Notes: generated by a model from the sequence alone, not told the origin. DNA of 64,000 nucleotides from Georgenia satyanarayanai (GCF_900116375.1 NZ_UETB01000001.1:124001-188000), one strand, 5' to 3'; counted from the first letter of the stretch, positions 25,377 through 33,948 are shown. Made by a program: numbers and translations.

Positions 25377-27416
25377 GTGGCAGGGCTGATCAAGCGGGAG
25401 GACATCGCGACCGTCCGCGAGCGTGCCCGCATCGAGGAGGTCGTGGGCGCGCACGTGACGCTCCGCCAGGCCGGCGTCGGCTCGATGAAGGGGCTGTGCC
25501 CCTTCCACGACGAGCGCACCCCGAGCTTCCACGTGCGCCCCCAGCTGGGCCTGTGGCACTGCTTCGGCTGCGACGAGGGCGGGGACGTCATCTCCTTCGT
25601 CCAGAAGATCGACCACCTGTCCTTCGCCGAGGCGGTCGAGCACCTCGCGGGCCGCACCGGCATCCAGCTGCGCTACGAGGACGGCGGCCCCGCCCGGCCC
25701 GGCGGCGACCACGGCCGCCGCCAGCGCCTCATCGACGCCCACCGGGTGGCCGAGGAGTTCTTCCGCGAGCAGCTCCTCACCCCGCAGGCGCAGATCGGGC
25801 GCCGCTTCCTCGCCGAGCGCAGCTTCGACGAGCAGGCTGCGGCCACCTTCGGCGTCGGCTTCGCCCCCCAGGGGTGGGACGGTCTGCTGCGACACCTGCG
25901 CGGCCGCGGCTTCACCGAGCCCGAGCTCATCGCCTCCGGGCTCGTCTCCCAGGGCAACCGCGGGGTGTACGACCGCTTCCGCGGCCGCCTCGTGTGGCCG
26001 ATCCGGGACGTCACCGGGGACACGATCGGCTTCGGCGCCCGCAAGCTGTCCGAGGACGACCAGGGGCCCAAGTACCTCAACACCCCCGAGACGCCGATCT
26101 ACAAGAAGTCCTCCGTTCTTTACGGCATCGACCTCGCCAAGCGCGCGATCGCCAAGGACAAGCGGGTCGTCGTCGTCGAGGGCTACACCGACGTGATGGC
26201 CGCCCACCTCTCGGGCGTGGGGACGGCGATCGCGACCTGCGGCACCGCCTTCGGCCCCGACCACGTGCGCATCGTGCGCCGGCTGCTGGGGGACAGCAGC
26301 GACGCCGCGTCCGGCGTCATGCTCTCCTCCGGCACCACGCGCGGCGGGGAGGTCATCTTCACCTTCGACGGCGACGAGGCCGGGCAGAAGGCGGCGCTGC
26401 GGGCGTTCGGGGAGGACCAGAAGTTCGCCTCGCAGACCTTCGTCGCAGTCGAGCCCAGCGGCATGGACCCGTGCGACCTGCGGCAGCAGCGGGGCGAGGC
26501 GGCCGTGCGCGGCCTCGTCGACAGCCGCGAGCCGCTCTTCGCCTTCGCCATCCGCTCGGCGCTGCGGCGCGTGGACCTCAACACCGCCGAGGGCCGGGTG
26601 GCCGGACTGCGGTCCGCGGCGCCCGTCGTCGCCGGCATCCGCGACCGCGCCCTGCGCGCGGAGTACGCACGGGAGCTGGCGGGCTGGCTCGGGATGGACG
26701 AGGTCGCGGTGCGTCGCGCCGTCGGCCAGGCCGAGCGGGGCGGGGGCGGCGGGCGCGGGGGATCGGCCGGTGAGTCCTCGCAGGGGGGGCGGGGCGAGCA
26801 GGGCGGCCGGTACGGCGGCCAGTCCCGCGGCGGACGCGGCGACGACGGCGGTCGCTATGGGGCCGAGCCCACCTCCGCCCGTCAGGGCTCGCGGCCGGGT
26901 CGGGAGGACCCGGTGGCACGGCTCGAGCGCCAGGTGCTCGAGGTCGTCCTCCAGCTGCCCCACCTCGCGCTCGGCGCCGGCTTCGACGACCTGCCGCCGG
27001 ACACCTTCACCGTCCCGGCCTACCGCGGCGTGCACGACGCGATCCGCGCGGCCGGCGGCACCCGCGCCTACGGGACCGAGCTCGACCGCGCGAGCAGCGA
27101 GCGCGGCCGCGCCGACGGCGAGCGCCACGCCGCCAGCTGGTGGACGGAGACGCTGCGGGAGAACTCCGTCGGGCCGGTCGCCGGCGTCATCACCGAGCTC
27201 GCCGTCGCGCCGCTGCCCGAGGACCGGCCCGAGGCGCTGGGCAACTACGCCCGCGGTGTCCTGCTCTCCCTCATCCAGATGGGCCTGACCCGGCAGATCG
27301 CCGACCTCAAGGGCCGGCTGCAGCGCACACCCCCGGACAGCGAGGAGGCGGTGCGCCTCTTCGGTGAGCTCGTCGCCATGGAGAACCGCCGCCGCGCCCT
27401 GCGCGAGGACGGTTGA
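25377..27416 (+). CDS. dnaG: DNA primase
   Basis: 679 residues; synthesises RNA primers at the replication fork. N-terminal CHC2 zinc finger (CPFHDERTPSFHV...CFGC), RNA-polymerase core with YKKSSVLYGIDLAKRAI, TOPRIM motifs VVVVEGYTDVMAAH and FTFDGDEAGQKAAL, and a C-terminal helicase-binding region (from about residue 525). The TOPRIM domain has a roughly 15-residue insertion (DSSDAASGVMLSSGTTR) between its two acidic motifs. Between core and C-terminal domain is an unusual Gly/Arg-rich linker (about residues 452-505) with several RGG and GGRYG units. GTG 25377 is supported by a leaderless-type -10 element. Confidence 0.96.
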   Translation: MAGLIKREDIATVRERARIEEVVGAHVTLRQAGVGSMKGLCPFHDERTPSFHVRPQLGLWHCFGCDEGGDVISFVQKIDHLSFAEAVEHLAGRTGIQLRYEDGGPARPGGDHGRRQRLIDAHRVAEEFFREQLLTPQAQIGRRFLAERSFDEQAAATFGVGFAPQGWDGLLRHLRGRGFTEPELIASGLVSQGNRGVYDRFRGRLVWPIRDVTGDTIGFGARKLSEDDQGPKYLNTPETPIYKKSSVLYGIDLAKRAIAKDKRVVVVEGYTDVMAAHLSGVGTAIATCGTAFGPDHVRIVRRLLGDSSDAASGVMLSSGTTRGGEVIFTFDGDEAGQKAALRAFGEDQKFASQTFVAVEPSGMDPCDLRQQRGEAAVRGLVDSREPLFAFAIRSALRRVDLNTAEGRVAGLRSAAPVVAGIRDRALRAEYARELAGWLGMDEVAVRRAVGQAERGGGGGRGGSAGESSQGGRGEQGGRYGGQSRGGRGDDGGRYGAEPTSARQGSRPGREDPVARLERQVLEVVLQLPHLALGAGFDDLPPDTFTVPAYRGVHDAIRAAGGTRAYGTELDRASSERGRADGERHAASWWTETLRENSVGPVAGVITELAVAPLPEDRPEALGNYARGVLLSLIQMGLTRQIADLKGRLQRTPPDSEEAVRLFGELVAMENRRRALREDG

Positions 27417-27434
27417 GCGGTCCGCCCGCACCTC

Positions 27435-27471
27435 GTCACGCGAGGAAACCCGGGCGCAACTGCGGCGAAAC
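27435..27471 (+). promoter_or_regulatory. GlnR-like box array upstream of amidase
   Basis: GTCAC (27435), GAAAC (27445), GCAAC (27456) and GAAAC (27467). The last three have exact 11-bp periodicity with 6-nt spacers, as in the GTnAC-n6-GAAAC-n6 pattern of actinobacterial GlnR sites; the first spacer is 5 nt. The array ends 10 nt before a TAGCGT -10 element (27482-27487), the place expected for an activator. Confidence 0.5.
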
Positions 27472-27548
27472 ACGCCCCTCCTAGCGTGCGGGCCAGGGCC
27501 GCCGGTGGCCCTCGCGCCTCACGCGCGTCCTGCGAGACGAGGAGAACC

Positions 27549-29438
27549 ATGCGCACACCCGACACGAGACCCGCAGGCGCCAGACGGCGGGTCGGCGTCC
27601 TCGCGGCGACCGCGAGCGTCGCCTGCCTGAGCGTCGCCGCTCCGTCCGCCTTCGGTGTCGTCACCACCCCCGACCCCTACCCGGCCGTCGTCGAGCTCGG
27701 GGTGGCCGACGCCGCCGCCCTGCTCGACTCGGGCGAGACGACGTCCGTCGCCCTCGTCGGGCGCTACCTCGAGCGCATCGCGATGTACGACGACGCGTAC
27801 GACGACCAGCCCGGGCTCTCCTCGGTCATCACCGTCAACGACAACGCCCTCGCGGAGGCGGCGGCCCTCGACGCCGAGCGCGCCGCCGGCCGTGTCCGCG
27901 GCCCGCTGCACGGCGTGCCGATCGTGGTCAAGGACAACTACGACACCGGTGACATGCCGACGTCCAACGGCTCGGTGGCGCTCGCGGACTTCCAGGCGCC
28001 CGACGACGCGACGCAGGTCGAGCGGCTCCGGGCCGCCGGGGCGGTCGTCATCGCCAAGACCAACCTGCACGAGTTCGCCGCCGGCATCACGAGCATCAGC
28101 TCCCTCGGCGGGCAGACCCGCAACCCCTACGACCAGACCCGTAACCCCGGGGGCAGCAGCGGCGGCACCGGCGCCGGCGTGGCCGCGAGCTTCGCGACGG
28201 CGGGGCTCGGCTCGGACACGTGCGGCTCCATCCGCATCCCCGCGGCGCAGAACAACCTCGTGGGGCTGCGCCCGACGATGGGCCTGCTGAGCCGGGACGG
28301 GATCGCCCCGATGTCCGACACCCAGGACGTCGGCGGCCCGCTCGCCAAGACGGTCGAGGACGTCGCGATCTTCCTCGACGCCACGGTCGGCTACGACCCG
28401 AAGGACCCGGTGACCGCGCGCGCCGAGGGCCTGGTCCCCGACTCCTACCGCGACGTCCTGGACGACGACGCCCTCGAGGGCCGCACGATCGGCCTCCTCG
28501 TCAACCCGGAGTACCTCGGTGTCACCCCGGCCGAGGAGCCCACCAGCGCCCTCGTGCGGGCGGCGGCAGCGGACCTGGAGGAGCAGGGTGCGACCGTCGT
28601 CGAGATCGAGATGCCGCAGGAGTACGTCGACGCGATCGCCCAGTCAGGCGTCATCGGCGACGAGTTCAAGCGCGACCTCAACACCTACCTCGCGCAGGAC
28701 GGTGCCGAGTGGCCCGAGGGGCTGGCGGCCCTGACGGAGCCCGCGGACGCGCTCACGCTCTCCGACATCGTCGCGAGCGGTGACGTCACGCCCTCGGTGC
28801 TCACGACCCTCGAGCGTTTCGACGCCGCGCCGGAGATGCCCACGCCGGAGTACCTGGAGCGGCTGGAGAAGCAGCAGCAGGCCCGGGAGATCCTCGTCGA
28901 GACCTTCGAGGACGGCAGCCTCGACGCCCTGGCCTACCCGACGATCCGGCAGGTCGCCCAGCCGGTCGGGGAGTCCCAGCCCGGCACCAACTGCGCCTCC
29001 TCCGCGCAGACCGGCTTCCCCGCGCTCACCGTGCCGGCCGGCTTCACCGACGCCGGGCTGCCCGTCGGGCTCGAGCTCATGGGGCTGCCCTTCAGCGAGC
29101 CTGAGCTGCTCGCCATGGCCTACGACTACGAGCAGGCGACCGGCCACCGCACCGCGCCGGCCAGCACGCCGGAGATCGCGGCTCCCGAGCCTACGGAGCC
29201 CGAGCCGACGGAACCGGAGCCGACGGAGCCCGCACCCACCGAGCCCGAGCCGACCGAGCCGGCGCCGGAGCCGACGCAGCCGCCGGCCGCCGACCCGGCA
29301 CCGGTCACGCCGGCGCCGGCCACCGGCGGGTCGCTCGCGAACACCGGGGCCGGGGTCGGGGTGCTCGCGGGAGCCGCGGCACTGCTGCTCGCCGCCGGGA
29401 TCGCGCTGCCCCTGCTGCGCCGACGCCTCGCCGACTGA
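27549..29438 (+). CDS. Secreted amidase-signature protein with LAxTG-type sorting signal
   Basis: 629 residues. Signal peptide (residues 1-36, ending about APSAFG), then an amidase-signature domain (about 45-530) with the catalytic Lys in GVPIVVKDNYDTGDMPTSNG, cis-Ser in NPGGSSGGTGAGVA and nucleophile Ser in GSDTCGSIRIPA. A Pro/Glu/Thr stalk of PEPTE repeats follows, then SLANTG, a hydrophobic span and RRRLAD. LAxTG is the motif preferred by class E sortases of high-GC Gram-positives, so the enzyme is probably wall-attached. It would hydrolyse amides outside the cell and release ammonia; the GlnR-like box upstream fits that. GAGGAGAACC precedes ATG 27549. Confidence 0.88.
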   Translation: MRTPDTRPAGARRRVGVLAATASVACLSVAAPSAFGVVTTPDPYPAVVELGVADAAALLDSGETTSVALVGRYLERIAMYDDAYDDQPGLSSVITVNDNALAEAAALDAERAAGRVRGPLHGVPIVVKDNYDTGDMPTSNGSVALADFQAPDDATQVERLRAAGAVVIAKTNLHEFAAGITSISSLGGQTRNPYDQTRNPGGSSGGTGAGVAASFATAGLGSDTCGSIRIPAAQNNLVGLRPTMGLLSRDGIAPMSDTQDVGGPLAKTVEDVAIFLDATVGYDPKDPVTARAEGLVPDSYRDVLDDDALEGRTIGLLVNPEYLGVTPAEEPTSALVRAAAADLEEQGATVVEIEMPQEYVDAIAQSGVIGDEFKRDLNTYLAQDGAEWPEGLAALTEPADALTLSDIVASGDVTPSVLTTLERFDAAPEMPTPEYLERLEKQQQAREILVETFEDGSLDALAYPTIRQVAQPVGESQPGTNCASSAQTGFPALTVPAGFTDAGLPVGLELMGLPFSEPELLAMAYDYEQATGHRTAPASTPEIAAPEPTEPEPTEPEPTEPAPTEPEPTEPAPEPTQPPAADPAPVTPAPATGGSLANTGAGVGVLAGAAALLLAAGIALPLLRRRLAD

Positions 29439-29480
29439 GGCGAGGGAGGGGCGGCCGGCTGCCGGCCGCCCCTCCCACCC

Positions 29481-30254
29481 TCAGCCGTGCCAGCCGCGCT
29501 CGACGTCCACGACGAGGGCGCGGTGGTCGGAGATGCCGGTGGCCACGGAGCGCGCCTCGCCGGCGGGCCGGACCGCACCCTCGGCGAGGATGTGGTCGAT
29601 CTGCCGGTCGGGGTGGGAGACGGGAAAGGTGAGCGCGTCGGCCAGGGACCGCCAGCCGGTCGCGACGGTGGGGCGGGAGCCGGCCATGTTGAGGTCGCCC
29701 ATGAGGACGGCCGGGCGCGGCATCTCGGCGAGGGCGGCGACGAGGCGCTCGAGCTGCACCGCCGTCCAGTCGGGGATGAAGGTGAGGTGGGTGGAGACCG
29801 CCGTCATCTGTCCCTCGGGCGTCTCGACGACGGCGGCGACGGCGACGCGCGGCTCGTCGACCACCATCGTGGGCTCCTCCGCCCCGTCGAAGACGACCGG
29901 CACCGGACCGTGCATGGCGTCCAGCGGGATGACGGTCCATGAGCGGACGGGCCAGCGCGAGAGGAGCGCGACGCCGTAGCTCGCGGTCCCCGGCTGGAGG
30001 TCGCCGGTGGCGGCGGACCACGTCGTCGGGAGCCCCGCGAGGGTGGCGGCGAAGCGGTGGTCGGCGGCACCCATCGCCTCGGCGGCGATCGTCGTGAGGT
30101 CGGCGCCGTGGGAGCGCGGCTGGTCCCGGTCCACCTCCTGGAGGGCGAGGATGTCGGCGTCCAGGGCGCGGACCGCTCGGGCGTACCGGTCCAGGTCCAC
30201 CTCGTCGTCGACCAGCGAGCGTCCGTGCAGGATGTTGAAGGTAGCCAGGCGCAT
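29481..30254 (-). CDS. Endonuclease/exonuclease/phosphatase-family hydrolase
   Basis: 257 residues, no signal peptide. EEP fold: N-terminal MRLATFNILHGRS with the metal-site Asn, ILALQEVDRD with the catalytic Glu, THLTFIPDWTAVQLERLVA, VLMGDLNMAGSRP with Asp/Asn, and the terminal ISDHRALVVDV with the Asp-His pair. All metal and catalytic residues are present. The family cleaves phosphodiesters in nucleic acids, phospholipids or sphingolipids; substrate unknown. GAGG precedes ATG 30254. It is convergent with the amidase and divergent from the nucleotidyltransferase-like gene. Confidence 0.85.
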   Translation of the reverse strand: MRLATFNILHGRSLVDDEVDLDRYARAVRALDADILALQEVDRDQPRSHGADLTTIAAEAMGAADHRFAATLAGLPTTWSAATGDLQPGTASYGVALLSRWPVRSWTVIPLDAMHGPVPVVFDGAEEPTMVVDEPRVAVAAVVETPEGQMTAVSTHLTFIPDWTAVQLERLVAALAEMPRPAVLMGDLNMAGSRPTVATGWRSLADALTFPVSHPDRQIDHILAEGAVRPAGEARSVATGISDHRALVVDVERGWHG

Positions 30255-30311
30255 GACCTCGATTGTGGTTCTCACGGTGCAGGAGCGCACACCCTCGTGT
30301 AGACCCGTGCC

Positions 30312-30914
30312 ATGGCAGACGAGGAACGAGAGGCGCTGCACGACGCCCTGCGCATGGCGGCCGTCGCGCTGACGGAGGCCGACATCCCGTTCGCGCTGTG
30401 CGGCAGCTACGCGGCCTGGGTGCGGGGGGCGCCGGAGCCGGAGCACGACGCCGACTTCGTCATCAAGGAGGAGCACATCGACCAGGCGCGCGCCGCGATC
30501 GGCGCGGCCGGTCTCGACGTCCACGAGCCCGCGGAGAACTGGCTGTTCAAGGCGTACCACAAGGGCCAGCTCGTCGACGTGCTCTACCGGATGTCCGGCG
30601 AGCCGGTGCACGACGAGCTCTTCGAGCGGGCCGACGTCCTCGAGGTGCTGGCCGTGCGGATGCCGGTGCTCAGCGCCACCGACGTCATCTCCTCCAAGCT
30701 TCGGGTGCTGGGGGAGCACTACTGCGACTTCGGCCGCCTGCTGCCCTTCACCCGCGCGCTGCGCGAGCAGATCGACTGGCAGCGGGTGCGCGACGAGGTC
30801 TCCTACAGTCCTTACGCGCGGGCGTTCCTCCAGCTCGTGGAGGACCTGCAGATCATCGAGCCGGCGACGGTGAGCGGAGGCACGGCCGTCAGTCCTGCTG
30901 GGCGAGGCGGGTGA
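30312..30914 (+). CDS. Nucleotidyltransferase-fold protein
   Basis: 200 residues. The pattern FALCGSYAAWVRGAPEPEHDADFVI matches the Pol-beta nucleotidyltransferase core: a GS turn followed by an acidic D-x-D-like pair (HDADF), with a third acidic position in VDVLYRMSG. Similar small proteins are annotated as nucleotidyltransferase or AbiEii-like; substrate unknown. Its last 26 bp overlap the 3' end of the convergent SMI1-type gene, so one transcript is antisense to the other. TAGACC 6 nt upstream of ATG 30312 may be a -10 element of a leaderless mRNA. Confidence 0.7.
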   Translation: MADEEREALHDALRMAAVALTEADIPFALCGSYAAWVRGAPEPEHDADFVIKEEHIDQARAAIGAAGLDVHEPAENWLFKAYHKGQLVDVLYRMSGEPVHDELFERADVLEVLAVRMPVLSATDVISSKLRVLGEHYCDFGRLLPFTRALREQIDWQRVRDEVSYSPYARAFLQLVEDLQIIEPATVSGGTAVSPAGRGG

Positions 30915-31545
30915 GCTCGGCAGGGGAGAGCGGGCGCTCGTAGGGGTCCGGGCGCGGGTCGGGCAGGTCGGGGGAGCCCCAGGCGAGCAGGCGCAGGAGG
31001 TGCTCCTCGTCGTCCGGGCTGGTGAGCGGCGCCGGCGCGCCGAGCTCGGCGAGGCAGTCGGCGATGGCGGGGTCGTCGCCCGGGTCCCCGAGGGGCAGGA
31101 AGTAGGCCGACCACGCAGCGAGGAAGCCGGCGAGGCTGGTACCGAGGACCGCGAGGGCCGGCTCGTCCAGCGGCGAGCCCATCGTCACGACGAGGGTGCG
31201 CTGTGCCTCGGGCACCACCCAGACGCCGAGGACCTCCTCCCCGCCGCTGTCCCCGAGGACGACCAGCTCCTCGGGCACCGGCCAGTCCCACTGGCGCAGC
31301 TGCCGGGACCCTCCGGTGACGCCCTGGTGCTCAAGGCCGACGAGCGGGTGGAGGACGAGGTCACCGGAGGCGAGCGACATCCCGTTGCCCGCGGCGTAGA
31401 GCTCCCGCACCTCCCGGGGCAACGGGAGTCCGAGCTCGGCCTCCGCTCGGGCGATGAGAGCCTCGTCGGCGGGCTCGCCGAGCTCGATGTGGGCGCCGGC
31501 GGCCCGCCAGGCGCGCAGCACGCGCTGGATGTCGGGTGTGGTCAT
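30889..31545 (-). CDS. SMI1/KNR4 (SUKH)-family protein
   Basis: 218 residues. SUKH-type pattern: IARAEAELGLPLPREVRELYAAGNGMSLASGDLVLHPL, then VPEELVVLGDSGGEEVLGVW and a C-terminal FLAAWSAYFLPLGD. SUKH proteins often serve as immunity proteins against nuclease or deaminase toxins, but many are solitary housekeeping-like proteins. No toxin gene is adjacent. Start ATG 31545 was chosen because the upstream continuation of the frame is low-complexity. The 3' end overlaps the convergent nucleotidyltransferase-like gene by 26 bp. Confidence 0.7.
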   Translation of the reverse strand: MTTPDIQRVLRAWRAAGAHIELGEPADEALIARAEAELGLPLPREVRELYAAGNGMSLASGDLVLHPLVGLEHQGVTGGSRQLRQWDWPVPEELVVLGDSGGEEVLGVWVVPEAQRTLVVTMGSPLDEPALAVLGTSLAGFLAAWSAYFLPLGDPGDDPAIADCLAELGAPAPLTSPDDEEHLLRLLAWGSPDLPDPRPDPYERPLSPAELTRLAQQD

Positions 31546-31857
31546 GCCAGCAGTGTGCCGGAGGGGACGTGTCCCCCGAGACGTGCTCCCCGGGGAGAGT
31601 TGGCCCGGTATGTGCCGGTATGTCGTCGTGGATGCGCAGCGCGCCGTGTGCCGTCCGCCACATCCCCTCTCTCCTACTTCCGGAGGACGCTGTCCGGTAC
31701 TAACGTAGGACTGCACCGCCCCGGATCCCGGGTTCCTCCTTCTCCCCCCAGAGGTAGGGACACCGCCCGGGGCGGTGCCTTCATGTCCGGGCAGCGCGGC
31801 CGGCCACGCGGGTGCGGAGGTACGGCCGATCTGGTGGTGGCCGTGAACGGAGAGCCC
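31546..31857. other. Intergenic region with inverted repeats
   Basis: 312 bp without a convincing gene. It contains a 12-bp inverted repeat GCACCGCCCCGG (31713-31724)/CCGGGGCGGTGC (31767-31778), a compact hairpin at 31761-31777, and on the minus strand a TACGTT -10-like element near 31703 that may serve the SUKH gene. Confidence 0.4.
31761..31777. terminator. Hairpin terminator for the 50-residue ORF
   Basis: CACCGCC-CGG-GGCGGTG, a 7-bp stem. It lies about 80 bp beyond the stop of the small minus-strand ORF. The left arm of the larger repeat at 31713 competes for the same strand. Confidence 0.4.
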
Positions 31858-32010
31858 CTACAGGTACTCCTCGATGTCCCCGTCGTCCTCGATGGCGACG
31901 CGGAGCCGCGCCTGCTGGAGCTCGTGCTGTGCCGCCACGACGTCGTGCCAGGGCGACCTGCGCGTGGTGGTGGTCTCCGGGGTCGTCGAGGTGATCGGTC
32001 GCTTGCCCAT
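31858..32010 (-). CDS. Small hypothetical protein (50 residues)
   Basis: ATG 32010 is preceded by GGGAGGGAACCC, a strong SD at the correct distance, in a region with no other gene. The protein has a Thr-rich basic N-terminal half (PITSTTPETTTTRR) and an amphipathic helix with an acidic end (AAQHELQQARLRVAIEDDGD). No similarity recognised. It ends at a TAG codon and is followed by hairpins. The good ribosome binding site and isolated position make it more credible than the usual GC-rich chance frame. Confidence 0.5.
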   Translation of the reverse strand: MGKRPITSTTPETTTTRRSPWHDVVAAQHELQQARLRVAIEDDGDIEEYL

Positions 32011-32179
32011 GGGTTCCCTCCCGTTGGGTGCCGGCGCCACCGCCCGTGGCGCCGATCAACAGCTGGCCCCAACGTAGCCCGGACCTGGGCGTAAACCCGG
32101 TGCTTTCGGGCAAATCGGGCCTTTGCAGGGCGCGCGCCTCCGTCGAAAGGAGGGGGACTTGCTCACGCACCGTCGTCGG

Positions 32180-32253
32180 TGCCCCAGGTGGGGCTTGAAC
32201 CCACGACCGACGGATTATGAGTCCGCTGCTCTGACCGGCTGAGCTACTGGGGC
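32180..32253 (-). tRNA. tRNA with CAU anticodon, probably tRNA-Ile2
   Basis: 74 nt cloverleaf on the minus strand. Acceptor GCCCCAG (32253-32247) pairs with 32187-32181; discriminator A; no encoded CCA. Anticodon CAT at 32219-32217 in loop CTCATAA on stem CGGA/TCCG. C4-G69 and C5-G68 in the acceptor stem are the pairs recognised by lysidine synthetase TilS, favouring Ile2 (lysidine-modified, reads AUA) over elongator Met. Initiator Met is excluded by the paired position 1. Confidence 0.88.
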
Positions 32254-32304
32254 GCGGGCGGCGGGCCGCCACGGCCCGGCAATCCTAGCGGCCGGTCGGC
32301 GGGA

Positions 32305-32310
32305 TACCGT
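32305..32310 (+). promoter_or_regulatory. -10 element of the 168-residue gene (leaderless)
   Basis: TACCGT, then 6 nt, then GTG 32317. No SD. Confidence 0.45.
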
Positions 32311-32316
32311 GAGGGC

Positions 32317-32823
32317 GTGCCGATCTTCCGTCGTTCCGCCCGCCTGCCCGACGCCGTCGCCGCGCACCTGCCCAAGGCTGACCGGCCGCTCGCCTTCGCC
32401 GCGATGACGAACGGCTCCTTCGCCGTCGTCGCCCGCGACGCGCTGATCGTCGTCGGCGAGGACGGGCTCGGTCAGCGCACCGCGTGGCACGAGATCGAGA
32501 ACGGCTCCTGGGACGGGGAGACCCGCACCTTCACGATCACGTGGGCCGACCGGGAGCGCCCCGAGCAGCCGCTCGTCCTCGAGTCCGACGACGTCGAGGT
32601 GCTCACCTCCGCGCTGCGCGAGCGCGTGCAGGCCTCCGTCGTCCACCACGAGACCGTCGAGATCGGCGGCACCCGCGTGCGGGCCGTGGTCCGCCGTCGG
32701 GAGGACGGGAGCCTGTACTCCCAGGTCACCGCCTTCGGCCCGCTGCCCCGCGGCGAGGACGCGGACCGGGAGATCGACGAGCTCGAGCGGAGGGTCCGCG
32801 AGGCCGTCGGCCTGACCTCCTGA
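32317..32823 (+). CDS. Conserved hypothetical protein between tRNA genes
   Basis: 168 residues, soluble, no signal peptide. I do not recognise a named domain. Features are a basic N-terminus (MPIFRRSARLPDAVAAHLPK), two beta-rich stretches (FAVVARDALIVVGEDGLGQR; TRTFTITWADRERPEQPLVL) resembling a PH-like fold, and a charged C-terminal helix (DREIDELERRVREAVGL). Proteins of this size and pattern occur beside tRNA genes in other actinobacteria (from memory). GTG 32317 is supported by TACCGT at -12 to -7, consistent with a leaderless mRNA. Confidence 0.65.
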   Translation: MPIFRRSARLPDAVAAHLPKADRPLAFAAMTNGSFAVVARDALIVVGEDGLGQRTAWHEIENGSWDGETRTFTITWADRERPEQPLVLESDDVEVLTSALRERVQASVVHHETVEIGGTRVRAVVRRREDGSLYSQVTAFGPLPRGEDADREIDELERRVREAVGLTS

Positions 32824-32904
32824 AGTGCGGCCCAACTCACAGCCCGGGCGCCCGGGGGCGACTCCCGGACCACGCCGCCGTCCTGTTAGAGTCGATCCGC
32901 ACGA

Positions 32905-32977
<73 letters not shown>

Positions 32978-32982
32978 CCGAC

Positions 32983-33012
32983 AAGGCCCGGACCCTCACG
33001 GTTCCGGGCCTT
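32983..33012 (+). terminator. Terminator after tRNA-Asn copy 1
   Basis: AAGGCCCGGA (32983-32992) pairs with TCCGGGCCTT (33003-33012), then TTGTG: a Rho-independent type hairpin. Confidence 0.75.
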
Positions 33013-33093
33013 TGTGCTTCCTGCGTTCGCGGCCGGCCGCGCCGGCGCGCACCATGGCAGGGCCCAACACCCACGCACCCGGGAGGCCCACGC

Positions 33094-33948
33094 ATGACCA
33101 AGATCCCCACCGTCACGCTCAACACCGGCACGACGATGCCCATCCTCGGCTTCGGCGTCTTCCAGGTGCCTCCGGAGGAGACCGAGCGGGTCGTCACCGA
33201 TGCGCTCGCCGCCGGCTACCGCCACCTCGACACCGCGGCCGGGTACCGCAACGAGGAGGCCGTGGGGCGCGCGATCGCCGCCAGCGGCATCCCGCGCGAG
33301 GAGCTCTTCATCACCACCAAGCTGTGGAACCACGACGGCGGCGAGGAGGGCACCCGCCGCGCCTTCCAGACCTCGCTGGAGAAGCTCGGTCTCGACTACC
33401 TCGACCTCTACCTCATCCACCAGCCCTTCGGTGACTACTACTCCTTCTGGCGTGCGATGCAGGAGCTGCACCGGGAGGGCGCGGCCAAGGCGATCGGCGT
33501 CTCGAACTTCTTCCCCGACCGCCTCGTCGACCTCGTCCAGCACAGCGACGTCGTCCCGGCCGTCAACCAGATCGAGACCCACCCCTTCTACCAGCGCACC
33601 ACCGACCAGGAGGTCATGGCGGGCCTGGGCGTGCAGATCGAGTCGTGGGGCCCGCTCGCCGAGGGCAAGAACGACATCTTCACCAACTCCACCCTCACGT
33701 CGATCGGCGAGGCGCACGGCAAGACCGTCGCGCAGGTGGCCCTGCGCTGGCTCGTGCAGCGCGACATCGTCGTCATCCCCAAGTCGGCGCGCCCGGAGCG
33801 GATGGCGGAGAACATCGACGTCTTCGACTTCGAGCTGAGCGAGGAGGAGATGGGCCGCATCGCCGAGCTCGAGACGGGTCGGTCGATCGCCCTCGACCAC
33901 CACGACCCCGAGGTGGCCAAGCGCCTCGGTGGCATCCGGCTCGACTGA
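33094..33948 (+). CDS. Aldo/keto reductase (AKR5-like)
   Basis: 284 residues, NADPH-dependent TIM barrel. The catalytic tetrad is visible: Asp and Tyr in [15 protein letters not shown], Lys in [10 protein letters not shown] and His in [18 protein letters not shown]. The cofactor-binding C-terminal segment is [20 protein letters not shown]. Closest in pattern to 2,5-diketo-gluconate reductase-like AKRs; real substrate unknown. GGGAGG precedes ATG 33094. The gene stands alone between two tRNA-Asn genes, each followed by a terminator. Confidence 0.92.
   Translation: MTKIPTVTLNTGTTMPILGFGVFQVPPEETERVVTDALAAGYRHLDTAAGYRNEEAVGRAIAASGIPREELFITTKLWNHDGGEEGTRRAFQTSLEKLGLDYLDLYLIHQPFGDYYSFWRAMQELHREGAAKAIGVSNFFPDRLVDLVQHSDVVPAVNQIETHPFYQRTTDQEVMAGLGVQIESWGPLAEGKNDIFTNSTLTSIGEAHGKTVAQVALRWLVQRDIVVIPKSARPERMAENIDVFDFELSEEEMGRIAELETGRSIALDHHDPEVAKRLGGIRLD

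Noticed and set aside
32180-32253. Initiator tRNA-Met
   Set aside because: CAU anticodon, but position 1 pairs with 72 and C4-G69/C5-G68 fit tRNA-Ile2. Elongator Met remains the alternative.
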